Shown here piece by piece: positions 32,362 through 43,674 of a DNA stretch of 64,000 nucleotides (positions are counted from its first letter, which is position 1; every line of letters begins with the position of its first letter). The stretch is taken from NCBI GenBank assembly GCA_963576565.1, contig OY755046.1:47858786-47922785 (forward strand), read 5' to 3'. A model generated the notes under the pieces. It did not search any database, was not told the DNA's origin, and worked only from the letters and a program-made list of their open reading frames with translations. The DNA comes from Aspidapion aeneum. Its lineage: Eukaryota > Arthropoda > Insecta > Coleoptera > Brentidae. The translations under genes and the position numbers were made by a program.

Positions 32362-32992
32362 ATATTGCCCTCTCTTTTTTGCAAAATCCAGTTTTACATG
32401 TAAAACCGATTTTGTGAAATAGCTAGCTATACCTATCTTTGTCTGTGTTATTTCCCTGGATTTTTTTCGACGTTTTTAATATTTTAGGTTAGACGAGACT
32501 TCAAATTCCAATAACAAAAACAAAACACTCAAAACCCACTATACCGGGGGTAAAGGTGTTCTTGTCTAAAACAAATACCGGGGGTAAAGGTGTACTTAGA
32601 GAAACCAAATACAGGGGACTGTTTTTTTTTTTAAATAGTGCTAGTTTTTGGGATGCTGCTATGCATAAAGTATTGAATTTTTTAGCTACTTATACATATA
32701 CATACCTAACAATTTTAAAACAGGATATCATTTTGGCTCTCTTTTTTTGTATATTTGATTAAATTAAATGTTGTGAGCCCTGTTTCCACGTTATTTTCGG
32801 CTCACACAAAAGTGTGAAAGAATAATGTTTGCATAGTTTATCGGTGCCACCATGAAGTGACGAATAAATAGAGAAACCTACTATTAAAAAAAGTCTTACT
32901 CCATTGGTTTAAAACGGTGAGGGATTACCGAGTTAGGTTTAGGTAAATTCAGTTTACGGTTTGGTTTTATTATAATTTTATTATTTTAACGA

Positions 32993-33115
32993 ACAGAGCA
33001 ACGAGCCGAACGACAAACCAAACGCCAGTTTGGACGGAGTCAATTCCAAGAACCGTTCGCCGAATTGTTTGCAAACGCGTTTGTCCCGGCCAAACTAGTC
33101 CGTTCGGCTCGTTGA
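32993..33115. repeat. Inverted repeat AACGAGCCGAACG inside the P element
   Basis: AACGAGCCGAACG near 33000 and CGTTCGGCTCGTT near 33103 are perfect inverted copies. The interior has CAAACGCCAGTTTGG and GTTTGCAAACGCGTTTG dyads. It may be a small MITE. No target duplication identified. Confidence 0.45.
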
Positions 33116-33610
33116 TGTGTTTGTTTTTTGTCGAAATGTTGAGGTCTGTAGGAAGCTTAACCTCCCCAATCGCTGATCGTTTTAAACAAAGGGAGGCAGG
33201 AATATGGTATCTAACCTTCGAAACGGACATAAAACAGATGTTTTTACAAAAATGCAGTAAAATAAATAGAAATTATATCACAATATTAGCGCGGCCACCG
33301 GTCATAAACTCATAAGAATTCATAAAAATTTGTCTTTGGGGAAGTAAGTACCTATTGTGTAAAAACATATTTTTTTAATTTCCGTTCCGAGGGTCAGATA
33401 CTCAGATGTACCATGAGGTAAACATTATATGGTAGTTGTTTAAAGAAAATACTTTAAAAATTTTCGTGTCCAATTGTGTAAAGAAATGTTTGGTTTTACT
33501 TGTATTTTTGGCTCCGAAATTTTTGATTTTTAGTTCAGAAAAACAAAAAACTCTTTTATTTATTTTTTATTGAAATACTTTATAAGCTAAATGTATTTAA
33601 GTAGGAAAGG

Positions 33611-33893
33611 ATCAGGCACACCTTAAATGGAATTTTAAAAAATCCATGAATTTCATGAAATTTTGGTCTGTTATAGTTGTTTCCTAAATACACTGGCGGG
33701 TATGGGCCTCCTAAGTAGTACGAATAAATTGATTTTTTTGTAAAATTTAAACATTAATACCAAAAATTGATAAAAATAATTGAATTATATCTTTGATGGC
33801 CATACTTTTGATTAGGATATCGAGATCTACAACATACCAAAATCTCAAATTTGTGGATTTTTTAAAATCCCATTTAAGGTGTGCTTACACAAA
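33611..33893. mobile_element. Foldback MITE nested in the P element
   Basis: The left arm GGCACACCTTAAATGG then AATTTTAAAAAATCCA and AATTTTGGT is inverted at the right end as ACCAAAATC...GGATTTTTTAAAATCC, then CATTTAAGGTGTGC. The arms are about 55 bp and the total about 280 bp. Non-coding. Confidence 0.7.
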
Positions 33894-33930
33894 TATAAAA
33901 AATCATACCAACAAGGTACCTTCATAATTA

Positions 33931-35078
33931 AAGTAGACTCTTGATTATGCGAGCTAATGTGGGCTATAATATATATAATATATAATTCGTATTTATCTAT
34001 TTTGTTTTCTATATACTTATATTAGCCATCCATACCTTAGGTCGATATGGAAGCTATAGGGATCGGGATTGGGATCGCCACAACAAACTTTTTCTTTCAT
34101 TCAAATGGTTCAAAAAAGTCCCATCTACCAAATTTTGTGATGGTGTCTGTCTGTCCATCTGTCTGGGACACGATAACTCAAAAACCAATAAACCGATTTT
34201 AACCAAACTTGGTACAAAAATATCTCGTTAACTATGGATAAGGCCATTAAATTCGTGATCCGCAGCACCTAGCAAAACAAGGTTTTCAAAGTATGAGTCG
34301 ATATTTTTGAGATATTAAAAAAATTGATAAAAATTATGAGCCACAGTGGCTAGTGAAACGCGTTTTTTAGATTTAGAAAGAAAATTGCATTTTTTTATAT
34401 AATAAAGCTTCTCAACCCCCGGAACGACTAGCTATTATTGATGGCTGTGCGTGCTTGCTGGTGCCATTTTTTTAAATACTTTTTAATAATAAATACCAAT
34501 CTTTGATTTATTTTATAACCAAAAAAGAACGTCTAAAAATAATAGTACATTATAAGCCTAGGGACTAAAGTGATACTTTTAATCCCGAGGCGGAAAGTTT
34601 GTAGCCCGACTGAGGCATTTTAGTCACAAGGTTCATATACTATTTTATGGATTTTAGCATAGAAGAAATAAACAAAAAGGGATATAATAAAACGGTATTT
34701 TGAAACACTCCGTACTAATTGCATTCAACGATATTCTATAGATGTAAAATATTATAAAATGTTAACCTACAAAAATTACTTTGTTTTAAATCCCTAGGGA
34801 ATAAAAGTAATTGAATTAGCGACTAACAGTGGATTTTTACTTCTTAGGGATCAAAAGTAAGTTTTTGCTCCACAGAGATTAAAAGGAAAATAGGTGTCGA
34901 AAATACAAAATTAAATAAGTTCAGTCAGTTTCTGCTGCTTTGGCAATTTTATGATTCTCCATAAAATTACCTGAACAATATGGCGTCGCGCGGTTAATAT
35001 GGTTTCAACGGATGTATTACGCAACTCGGATAATCCAGCGATCGGATTATCGAGAGTCGGATAATCGAGAGTCTACTT
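33931..35078. mobile_element. pogo/Tigger-type element nested in the P element
   Basis: The ends are AAGTAGACTCTTGATTATGC and GGATAATCGAGAGTCTACTT, inverted repeats flanked by TA. The sub-terminal right side repeats CGGATTATCGAGAGTCGGAT. This GACTCTCGATTATCCGA word is characteristic of Tigger-like ends. The 1148-bp interior has no transposase. It contains a repeat with GATAACTCAAAAACCAATAA near 34170. Confidence 0.7.
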
Positions 35079-35464
35079 TACATATGATTTATTTAAATTT
35101 ATTAAGTTAATTGTTTAAATAAATGCAGCTTTGGTACATACTGGCATATTCCTTATAACTTATGATACTAAAATTATTATTATAAATGGCGAATATAACA
35201 ATTATTTAGCTTAGGTATTTTTCCAGTTAAACATTTTTAGATGAAGTAGATATTTCGTTTTTAATCGGATAACGGTCAAAGTAAAATAATATAAAACTAG
35301 ATATATTTACTACTATATAAAACTACCTACAATTAATAAAAATAAATTATTAAGTTCTCAAACATTTTTGGAAGCAGGCAACAGAAACATGTTCCTTTAG
35401 TGCAGTGGACACGTAGCTTTGGTTTATAAATGATTCTACAAAAAGGGTGCTAACTAACCAATTA

Positions 35465-35649
35465 CAGTCGAACCTCTCTAACTCGAACCTCTATAACTCG
35501 AACCTCTCTATTACTCGAACCTTTTAAGTGGTCCCTGCACTTTTTATATGTATTTTAACCTGTTTAATTCGAATTTCTATAACTCGAACTCCCCATAACT
35601 CAAACTGTCTTGGTTGTCCCTTTGAGTTCGAGTTATAGAGGTTCGACTG
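35465..35649. mobile_element. pogo/Tigger-type MITE nested in the P element
   Basis: The ends are CAGTCGAACCTCTCTAACTC and GAGTTATAGAGGTTCGACTG, flanked by TA. Multiple AACTCGAAC motifs fill the 185 bp. Non-coding. Confidence 0.85.
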
Positions 35650-36426
35650 TATTTATTTAGGTACTTATCAGATGATATCTTTATGGAGAATTATTTACAT
35701 ATATAGCGAATTTTGAAAAAAGTTAGTGCGTCACTCGTGGTTCACTGACACTGTTTGGGTGCTGTCAACAAATAGCCCCAGTTCAGTTTCAAAAGAATAT
35801 GAAAGTGCGCTAGTGTAACACTGGGCTTGTCCAGTTGCTCAAAGGAATACAAAATATTGCACTAGTTTTCTCAAAAGAATACGAAAACTGCACTAGTGGT
35901 GCACCAGTGCTGCCTTCTTTTCCCAAAGTAATTTGCTGTTAGAACTTTTTAGTCAATAAGAGATACACCACGACTTAACTAGTTACCTAAAAAATTTTAA
36001 GAAAATAAAATTACTGGCTAAGCTGAGATGTTATTTTAAAAACCCACCCAAAAAATGATATTTAAGGGTCTACTTTTGGTAGAATCATGGTTATAAAAAA
36101 TACTTATACTATATATACATACATTAATTTATTGTATTCTCCTTAAGCTAAATCGTAAACTGCGTCTATAGTCTATGCCTTTTTGGGGGAAAGCTTGTCA
36201 TAAAATTCTGGAGAATTTTTAAGCAGAGGTCAGTAAAAAATATGCAGGAGTGGAGACCAAATGTTAAACATAACTTATCTATAACTGTACATTAATAAAA
36301 AAAACATCAAAACTTTTTTATCTAGATTAGATAAAGAAATACCCCATAACAATTCCAGAGTTCCTCGAAGAAAGCTTATTACCTTCAAATTTACTAAACC
36401 GATTTTTGTCATACGTTAGGCTTTAA

Positions 36427-36558
36427 TACACACACATACATACACATATTTATACGATTTTAGGGTTAAAAACTAGATCTTAAAAACAAACACACCCATA
36501 TATATATACACATAATCATACGATTCTAGGGTTAAAAACTAGATCCTAAAAACAAAAC
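36427..36558. repeat. Two-unit tandem repeat downstream of the transposase gene
   Basis: ATACGATTTTAGGGTTAAAA then ACTAGATCTTAAAAACAAA is repeated about 66 bases later with three changes. Each unit is preceded by an ACAC/ATAT-rich tract. Confidence 0.75.
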
Positions 36559-36566
36559 AAATTAAA

Positions 36567-38802
36567 TTAGTTTCCAAAAGCTACACTTATTTTTGCGCTT
36601 TTGCTGCTATTTGCAAACTCACTTTGAAGTGCTGTATCCCTCCTAATCATTTTTTTAGCTTTCGCTAAATAAATCCTGATTCTATATCTACAAAATGAGT
36701 TAACAATTTTCGTTTTAAGATCATGGCAATGAGGAAAGCGAATTTCTTTAACTTCGTGATCTTTAAAAACTAAAAATTTAAGTAAACCCAAAAAGTTAAA
36801 ATTTTTGGAAGGAATGTGTTTTGAAATATTTAAAAATATTTGTTCGATTCTGACAAAAAGTTTAAATACCAAAGGTGAAGAAAAATTCAGAGAATTTGTT
36901 TTATATTGTTTTAATGTAACTAGTTTTGAAAAGGGTTTCTGAACATTATTGCTCAAAATAAAGTCATGGCATCCTTTACATTTATTGCTTTTTTTAATAT
37001 GTTTTAAAATATAACCCGCTGAATTGTACAGTAAATTTTGATGAATATTGTCCAATGAAGGAACATTCTTATTCCAATTTTGCGGTAAGGCCGCCAAAAG
37101 AGGTTCGATTTCTACTCCTTTTTTCGGCAAAAATTTCTTTATAACAGAATCTAAACTTAAAAAATTTGGATCGTTTTGATTGGCATAGCTTCCGCTGGCG
37201 GGAACCACGTTCAAGTATTGAAAAATGCATAAATTTTTTAAGATTTGCCGACACTGTTCTGCTGTTGGCATTCTTTGTCTTGTCACATCCTGCATAAACG
37301 GCGAGGTTTTAAGGTATGTATATCCTTTTTCATTTAACAGATATTCTTGAAGGTCTAAAATTGTTTGTGTGGAAAGAATTACTCCAGTTTGCACTGGTTT
37401 CCAAATACCCTTTTCCCCAATTTTCATAGTTTTAAAAAGTAGTATTATTACCCTTAAAAAATCAATAGTTTGGTTATAATTTATCATATTTAGTTTACTT
37501 AGGGCCAAATTCTCGTCCCTTGAACTCATTATTGTGAACCATTTTGACAACGTTTCCACAAACCAAGCAGTTGTTTTCGAATTTTCATCAATTATGTTAC
37601 ACTTACCTAAAAAACTAAGGGCAGAGCTTACATTATGATTCAAAATATAGAATGCTCTTGATACTTTCATTTTATTAAACTGAGTTAAATTTGAAAAATC
37701 CGTGTCAAGCTTTGGGCAAAATTTTAGATCCATATTTTCCTGAAATTCCGCCAAGGAGGTAATGTGCTTAACATCAATAATATCGCTCGGTAAATTATAT
37801 TTATAACAAAATAATCTGAAATACAGATAGTTTTATTATTCACTAGCATAGTCCTAATGTTTTTTAAAAGGTGAGAAATATCCGTTATAAAAAATACTTT
37901 CTTTTCTGAGTTATCGGGATCGGTTATAAAATTTTGAAAAACTGTTTTTTTGCCTTTATTCCGAAATGTTTCCATACCGCAACGTTATCGGGCCCCATGT
38001 CTGACGTAATACCTAAAACATTAAGACCGATTTGGTTTGATTTATTAAGAATTTCCAAAATAATTTTGGCCACAGATGGTCCTTCACAAGAGTTTCCAAT
38101 AAAATGGTAAGAGACAATTTGTTTCCAAGAAGTATTAACACCCCGAAGCAAAAAAACTAACACATGGTTTGCCAAGACCGCTTGTTCAGACAGACAATCA
38201 TAGCCCAAAATTTTTGAAGATCCTTGACATAAATCCTTGCTGGGGGTAATGGCACAGGCATCAAATTGCAAAGAACAATCTCTTTCAATTTCACATAGAC
38301 TTTGAATTTTGATTTTAAAAAAATTAAAAATTTCATCTAAAATGCCAGGTTGAAAAGGCAAATGCTCAATTTTGTATGAAAGGGTGCGGATTTTTGGCAA
38401 CGGAAGATTTAGCTTAAGGAGATATCTATACCCAGCGGTGCCATAAACAAATTTGAGTTTAAAGGCATCTTCAAATGTTTTGTTAGACCACCTGAATCCC
38501 TTTATTTTTTTAGAACCAATTATTACTTCGATCTGATTTTTATTAAATATACCCGTCACCTTCTTAAGCACAAACTGTTCCTTCTTCAGCTGATGTTTTA
38601 ATTCTTTAATTTGCAAAATTTGTTTTTCAATTTGTTGGCTCTGGTCTTCCATTTTTTTCTTTGCAGCAACTAAATCTTCTTCTAATACTTGTACAGAGCA
38701 GATTACTGGGTTTTCACGGTAATGTGCCAAATTGTAAAGTGTTGGAGCAGCCGTTTGTTTTGAAGTAAGTGAAGCTTCAAAAGAGGATTCTTCAAAATTA
38801 AC
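36567..38802 (-). pseudogene. P-element transposase exon 2 (inactivated)
   Basis: It starts at a splice acceptor (CTTTTTTAG then GTTAATTTTGAAGAA) in phase with exon 1 and runs about 745 codons to TAA. The end of the THAP domain is FEESSFEAS...AAPTLYN. A coiled coil follows (about residues 40-85, KKKMEDQSQQIEKQILQIKE). Next is the P-element transposase core with WSNKTFEDAFKLKFVYGTAG, LPLPKIRTL, an acidic residue in LQFDACAI, ITSDMGPDN and ITDISHLLKNIRT, then the C-terminal region. Two single-base frame changes break it, one in an A run near 37948 and one near 37815. Otherwise the frames are long and clean, so inactivation is recent or partly due to sequencing error. The second exon alone would make no transposase without frame correction. 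Confidence 0.88.
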
Positions 38803-39189
38803 CTAAAAAAGTTCCACTGTATTAGAAAAAATAAAGATACGAAAAAACTGACCAGCTTTGCAAGGCTAGAATTTTAAGACAAGGTAAATATAGTTAAAAG
38901 TACATCTTGTTGTTTTCGAACTACATAGGCTTTTTTAAACGTTTCCCATTTGAGAGGGGGTTTAAAACTTCTTTATTTGAAATTTTTTTTTGGCGTAAGT
39001 TTTTATTAAACAAAATTCTACTGTCAATCCAGAAGAACAGAAGTTTTTAATTGGTTTAAAATCTTGTATTAAACCTAATATTTTTATTGAATTTTTTGAA
39101 AAAAACAAAAACATGTTTTTCAGTCAATTTTTGACAATTTCGTTGTTTTTCTCCTTTTATAAGCTTTCAAATAAGGTATACAAGTAAAA

Positions 39190-39310
39190 ATTAATTTTTT
39201 TTAGTAGATATATGTCAAAAAAAATTCTTCCGTTGTTTTTCATTTTTTATAAACTTTCGAACAAGGTACCACAGGTGGAGTTATTTCATCTGAAAACAAA
39301 AATTTGTTGC
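39190..39310 (+). repeat. Dispersed repeat family H, copy 2, in P-element intron
   Basis: TTCCGTTGTTTTTCATTTTT, then ATAAACTTTCGAACAAGGTA and CCACAGGTGGAGTTATTTCA, parallel 16850-16920. A third partial copy precedes it at about 39130-39180. Confidence 0.45.
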
Positions 39311-39805
39311 GTCAGGAACAAAGCCCGTAAAAAAACTCAGTTGACGTGTTTTTTTTTTTCTAAAAAACCTAACATTAAACCGCTAGAGGCAGTATACCAT
39401 TTAAAGTCGCCACCATGTATAGGTAATATTTTGAATACTATTATCTTTAATTTGTTAGATTAAAATGTCAAAAAATACTATATTTTACTTTTATAAGGAA
39501 CACTTTATAGAAAGTGATGTATTCCGCAACATGAAATTTTCAGAAATAAGCTTTTCAAGTGCATTACGGTTTTTGTGACTATAAAAAATCAGAAACAAAA
39601 CTTAGTCAAAGAAAGGAAAAAAAAAGGGTTGTGTAAGTTTTGTGAAAATACCTCCAATAATAGGTAAAAAAATTACTGTCTTCCTTTTATTAATTTATTC
39701 GAAAAAAAAAACATATTTTAGTCTATATCGATTGCCAGACCCACTACAAAACATTACGGACGGAAAAGTGATCTATCAATGACTCCACAAATAAAAAAGT
39801 TAGTT

Positions 39806-40364
39806 GCAGGGTGTTTCAAAATTTAATAACATAATTTTAATGTTAAATTTCAAGACAAAAAGTTCATACACCATAACATAGGTCCACACACGCTTAGTCA
39901 CGGAGCTACAGAGCATTTAAATTTTCCCTGACCCTGAATTTTTTTTTGATGCGCTTAAAATAAAAAAACGCTTTTGTTTGGTTATGAAACTTTTTGATTC
40001 CTGTTTTTTTTATCTGATACCTGGAGAAAAAATATTAAAACTGTTTTTTGCTCAGTCACGGTAGCAGGTACGAAAAAGCTACAGAAAATCAAAAGGTGTT
40101 CAGACAAAATGTAGAATTTATTTTGAATTTTCGAGATTTACCAGTAGCCCACGACAAAAAAGTTGATGAAAGGGAATGAAAAAGGGCATGACCCCTCAAA
40201 AAGTATCACTCTGTAGATTTTTACTATTTTTTGGCAGGTCTAATAGTGTAAATAGTGTAGTGCCTTTAGCTAAATATACTTGCCTAATGTGAGCTAAATA
40301 TCTCAAAAAAATGCACGAGCTATAAACAAAAAACTAAACAAAATTTAAACTTTAACACCCTGTA
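39806..40364. mobile_element. Candidate MITE with CAGGGTGTT ends, in P-element intron 1
   Basis: GCAGGGTGTTTCAAAATTTA and AAATTTAAACTTTAACACCC-TG are imperfect inverted ends 0.55 kb apart. No open frame and no clear duplication. Confidence 0.4.
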
Positions 40365-41386
40365 TCTCTAAAACTAAGGGTTCGCGGACTATGTTTATAT
40401 TGTCAGGAATGCAAATAACCCCTGACTGTGCCACTGTACGAAACCATCTTGGAAAAGCGACAAACACAATTATGGTTCTGTTGAGATAAGAAAGTGGTTC
40501 CGCCTCCCTCCAAAATAGAAAACATTTGGTTGCCGCCCACTACACAGCAGATGGTTATGGCGAGAAAAACTATTGAAAAGTCTAGAGTGGGAGTCGTAAT
40601 GGTTGAGCGTGGGGATACAGCAAGTAGCGAGAGGGTTTTCCCTTTAAAGTGATTGGACATGGAAAAACTGTGAGATAAGAAAATGTTGTCTATAAAATGT
40701 ATTTTATTTCTGTTTTTGTTTAGCTTATCTTGTTTAGCTCATTAGCTAGAATGTAAAGTAAATTTTAGGATTATCAGCAACGCCACTGACTTGGTTCCTC
40801 AGAGCTCTTCAAAGAGGGGATAATAGATTATTTAGGTCCAATCTACCCTTTATAAAAACCCAAACTTCGAGAAGACAAGTCGGTAGTTACATTCTAAGTT
40901 TTGTTGAATTTAACTAAAACCTCTAAAATTAATTGTCAGTAAAGAAACATAAGATTTTTATATTTAAAGAATATTTTGCAGTTTGTTATTTTGGTAAGGT
41001 AAAGTTTTATTTTAATATTTTGGGTCTTGTTCGTTTTATAGGTCATAAGAAAAGTCTTGTAACAATTTGCGAATTGCAACAGAGTTTTATTTTGTATTCA
41101 TTAAAGTTTGTAACGTTTTTAAAACTGTTTCATATTTATTTTATTCACATAAGAGATCTACTACGGTACCCTCGTTTAAGGGTTCGATTTACAATAAAAT
41201 CCTACCTGACAATATAACCTTTTTGTCTTGAAATCACTTAAGGAAGTTAAAATTTGTTTATAGTTGAAGAGCTAGCTTTACGTATAGTTATAAATAACAG
41301 TTATCTATTTTAGATATTATAAGTATCTTGTTCCGACTGATATTTTATCCTAATCTACTCTCTTGTCTTTTATTTTGCATAAACTT
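40365..41386. other. P-element intron 1, unexplained part
   Basis: A less AT-rich block (40400-40680) stands out but shows no family that I recognise. A minus frame there containing SNHF was considered as a THAP piece and rejected. The rest is AT-rich. Confidence 0.4.
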
Positions 41387-41388
41387 AC

Positions 41389-41547
41389 CTCAAAAATTAA
41401 GGAATTTTCCGAAACTCTCATGTTTGGATATTGCAGGTTTCTCTTCCATATATCTAATTTATCTTTTTCTTTAGGAAACGGGAATAAACAGAAGCCGCTT
41501 TCTTTTTTTCTTCTGCAGTTGTTCACTACACATGCCGTTTTCGCGAC
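41389..41547 (-). pseudogene. P-element transposase exon 1: THAP DNA-binding domain (damaged)
   Basis: It encodes KTACVVNNCRRKKESGFCLF, then PFPKEKDKLDIWKRNLQYPN and MRVSENSLIFE, ending at GAG|GTAAGT. C-x4-C, the FPxP stretch and the Trp are the first half of a THAP zinc finger. Joined to exon 2 the domain ends LIFE|VNFEESSFE, where family members have C-x2-H-F, so the third and fourth zinc ligands read Phe and Asn. The expected start codon position reads GTC and an in-frame stop lies upstream. The exon begins about 170 bases from the right terminal repeat, the usual place for a P-element first exon. Confidence 0.85.
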
Positions 41548-41715
41548 TTTAAATTATTTAAAAAAAATTTTTACAAAAAAGTTGCGAATTCCAACTGACA
41601 TTGATGGAGAAGTGACAACTTTAAAATTTGACAATAATTTATTGATGTATAATGCCAACCTGCAGATACCAATTATTTTTTATCTAAAACAAAATTTCCT
41701 AATAACTGTCAAAGA

Positions 41716-41775
41716 GAGTTGCCCACCTCTGGTGTAAAACAATTGTCAAATGTATCGAGGGCCTCTAGGCCAGAG
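41716..41775 (-). repeat. P-element right terminal inverted repeat and TSD
   Basis: The inverted copy of 32310-32361 ends TATCGAGGGCCTCTA at 41767, followed by GGCCAGAG (41768-41775), the same 8-mer as at the left end. Confidence 0.95.
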
Positions 41776-41929
41776 AATGAACGAAAGTTTGTAGCAACTT
41801 TAAGGGGCTTATAGGAACTAAAAAGATTTGAATTCCATGAACAGCTGATAACTATTCCGAGAACAATGTAAATTTTGCTGAGAGGTGTGAATTTTAGCCC
41901 TCAGAGGTCACTGGTATCTTGAAGCGCAT

Positions 41930-41985
41930 TAGGGTCACTGCATCCTGGAACCCTGGCGTCAGGCTTCCAGGATGCAGTGACCCTA
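41930..41985. mobile_element. 56-bp palindromic element, near-perfect duplication
   Basis: The arms TAGGGTCACTGCATCCTGGA A and their exact inverted copy (21 bp) surround a 14-base loop. The flanks GAAGCGCAT (41921-41929) and GAAGCACAT (41986-41994) match at eight of nine bases. The outer word TAGGGTCACT resembles the ends of the palindromes at 47912 and 47996; the inner arm is different. Confidence 0.65.
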
Positions 41986-42202
41986 GAAGCACATGGCCTT
42001 ATTTGGTACAGGTACCTTAGAAAACCTATTGTATTAATTCTGCTTTATAGTGCTTTTTTTTAGAATCGAGATGAAGAGGAAGACAAAAAAAGGAGATCAT
42101 TTTAACAAAAACTATAAAACAAAGTCGATTATAAAATACATTCGTCTTCTTAAGGGCCTTGATAGCCAAGCGAGTGCCCTTTAAATTCTACAATTGCTGA
42201 TG

Positions 42203-42242
42203 TAAGGTAACTGATAATGACCACTAAATATCAGTTACCTTA
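42203..42242. mobile_element. 40-bp palindromic element
   Basis: The arms TAAGGTAACTGATA and TATCAGTTACCTTA are perfect over 14 bp around a 12-base loop. The arm is shared with 11614-11693. The flanks TGCTGATG and TGTTAATT match at five of eight, so a duplication is uncertain. Confidence 0.5.
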
Positions 42243-42490
42243 TGTTAATTGGCCTGACGGACTGACTGCTGACTATACTTTATTACTTTATTTAATTTTA
42301 AAATGAGACAAGTAGGTGTCAAAGTTAAATTATTATGTAAATATGCAGTTTATCAAAATTTTTGCAGAAAGTTTTTCCAATGATTTCTGACCCAATACAG
42401 TATGAATTCGAATGATATAGTAACAAGTTAGTAGATTGATTATTTACTTTATTTACGTGCAACGACTGCAGAAGCGCTGATAGTGTTGCC

Positions 42491-43632
42491 GCCGAGACGA
42501 GACGTTCTCGCGTCTCGTCTCGTCTTGCCCTCTCTCGCCGAGAGGAGAAAGATATTTTCTCTGGAATGAAAGCTCGAGACGAGACGAGAGAAAGACTCTC
42601 TCACGTCGAGAGAATTTCGTTTCTCTCGTTCTCGAGCAAAAAAGGTTGGTTTTATAAATTTTTATGATTTACCATCTCTTCGTATTGACCTATTATAGAG
42701 TTAAGCTGATATTTATGTTCTGTTTTTTTTTTAAGTAGAAGGTACATAAAAATTGTCATATATTCCTTCCTTGACAACATGTACTGTGGCTTACCTTTCG
42801 TTTACTTGAAATCAGATTGAGAAAATCCAAAAGTGTAATTAAATTGTACTGTTAATGTTGATGCTTATTAATGTACTAAACATCTTTTTTTCGGAAATTA
42901 TTCATAATATAAGCGGGAAATTTTCATTTACTTTTCTAGCTTTTGGCGTGATTTTTTGTTATTTAGAAATCTCATGATGTAAAAAAAAATGTTTTTGGAC
43001 GTTTCTTGAGAGCTAAAATTCTGAAAATCAAATAATTTTCTTGCAGAAATTAGTTTTTTTTTTATTTTGAAAAATATGGAAAATTCAGATGAAAAATCTG
43101 CTAGTTAAAAGAAGGTCTGTATTGTGCGTTTATTTCAAAAAAACATAGACATTTCTTGCAAAAACATGTTTTTTCCTAAAAAATTATGAAAAATTAAGAT
43201 TAAAGGAAAAAAATGTTTTGGTTAGATTGCGGAAAATACATTTCCGCAAGAAAAATTTTTGGTTTCCAGAATCTGGAAATTTCATAGAGATCTTTAAGAC
43301 CCAAGCATTTTAAATAATTTATTTCATCGGCATCAACGAGGTATTTTAGTACATGTATTGTATTTACTTCTTTATTTATTATGTATGCATATACAGAGTA
43401 TATCCCAAAATGGACTTTATTTTGGAAAAAAGTAAATACCATAAATAATAAGATTCACTTTGAAAAAACACTTTTACACAAGGTGTCTCGAAATTTTTTT
43501 ATAGCTGATATAAATAACGAGACGAGAGAAAGGCTCTCTCGAGCGATAGAAGAGTCCTATCGTCGAGACGAGAGACTCATTTTATCTCGCATAACGAGAC
43601 GAGATGAGAGAAGGCCTTCTCTCGTCTCGTCT
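42491..43632. mobile_element. Element with GAGACGAGA-rich inverted ends
   Basis: The left 150 bases and right 125 bases are packed with CGAGACGAGA/TCTCGTCTCG words in both orientations, including near-perfect palindromes such as GACGAGATGAGAGAAGG and its inverse. The 0.85-kb centre is ordinary AT-rich sequence. No transposase seen. The structure suggests a non-autonomous element with multiple terminal binding motifs. The boundaries are approximate. Confidence 0.5.
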
Positions 43633-43670
43633 ATAGCCAAAAAGTGTCCCCATCGCAAACAAAATTACAT
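43633..43670. repeat. MITE family F fragment
   Basis: TATAGCCAAAAAGTGTCCCC then ATCGCAAACAAAATT matches the right arm of 27624-27963. Confidence 0.5.
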
Positions 43671-43674
43671 AAAA

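Larger units (their letters stand above)
32310..41767 (-). mobile_element. Complete P-element transposon (9458 bp) with TIRs and GGCCAGAG duplication
   Basis: The terminal inverted repeats are 52 bp with two mismatches (32310-32361 and 41716-41767), starting TAGAGGCCCTCGATA. They are flanked by the exact 8-mer GGCCAGAG at 32302-32309 and 41768-41775. Eight-base duplications are the rule for P elements, and the Drosophila consensus GGCCAGAC differs by one base. The transposase gene lies on the minus strand in two exons (41547-41389 and 38802-36567). P elements are usually about 3 kb. The excess comes from a long intron 1 and nested insertions at 33611-33893, 33931-35078, 35465-35649 and 39806-40364. 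A repeated TACCGGGGGTAAAGGTGT motif 220-270 bases inside the left end could be a sub-terminal binding site, which is inference. Confidence 0.9.
41776..42490. other. Non-coding spacer with two small palindromes
   Basis: No gene. The palindromes at 41930 and 42203 are listed separately. Confidence 0.5.

Noticed and set aside
40403..40680. Minus-strand frame beginning SNHFKGK, considered as the second half of the THAP domain
   Set aside because: The splice acceptor at 38802 joins exon 1 in phase and gives FEESSFE in the right place, so this piece is not needed; it also lacks the Cys in frame.
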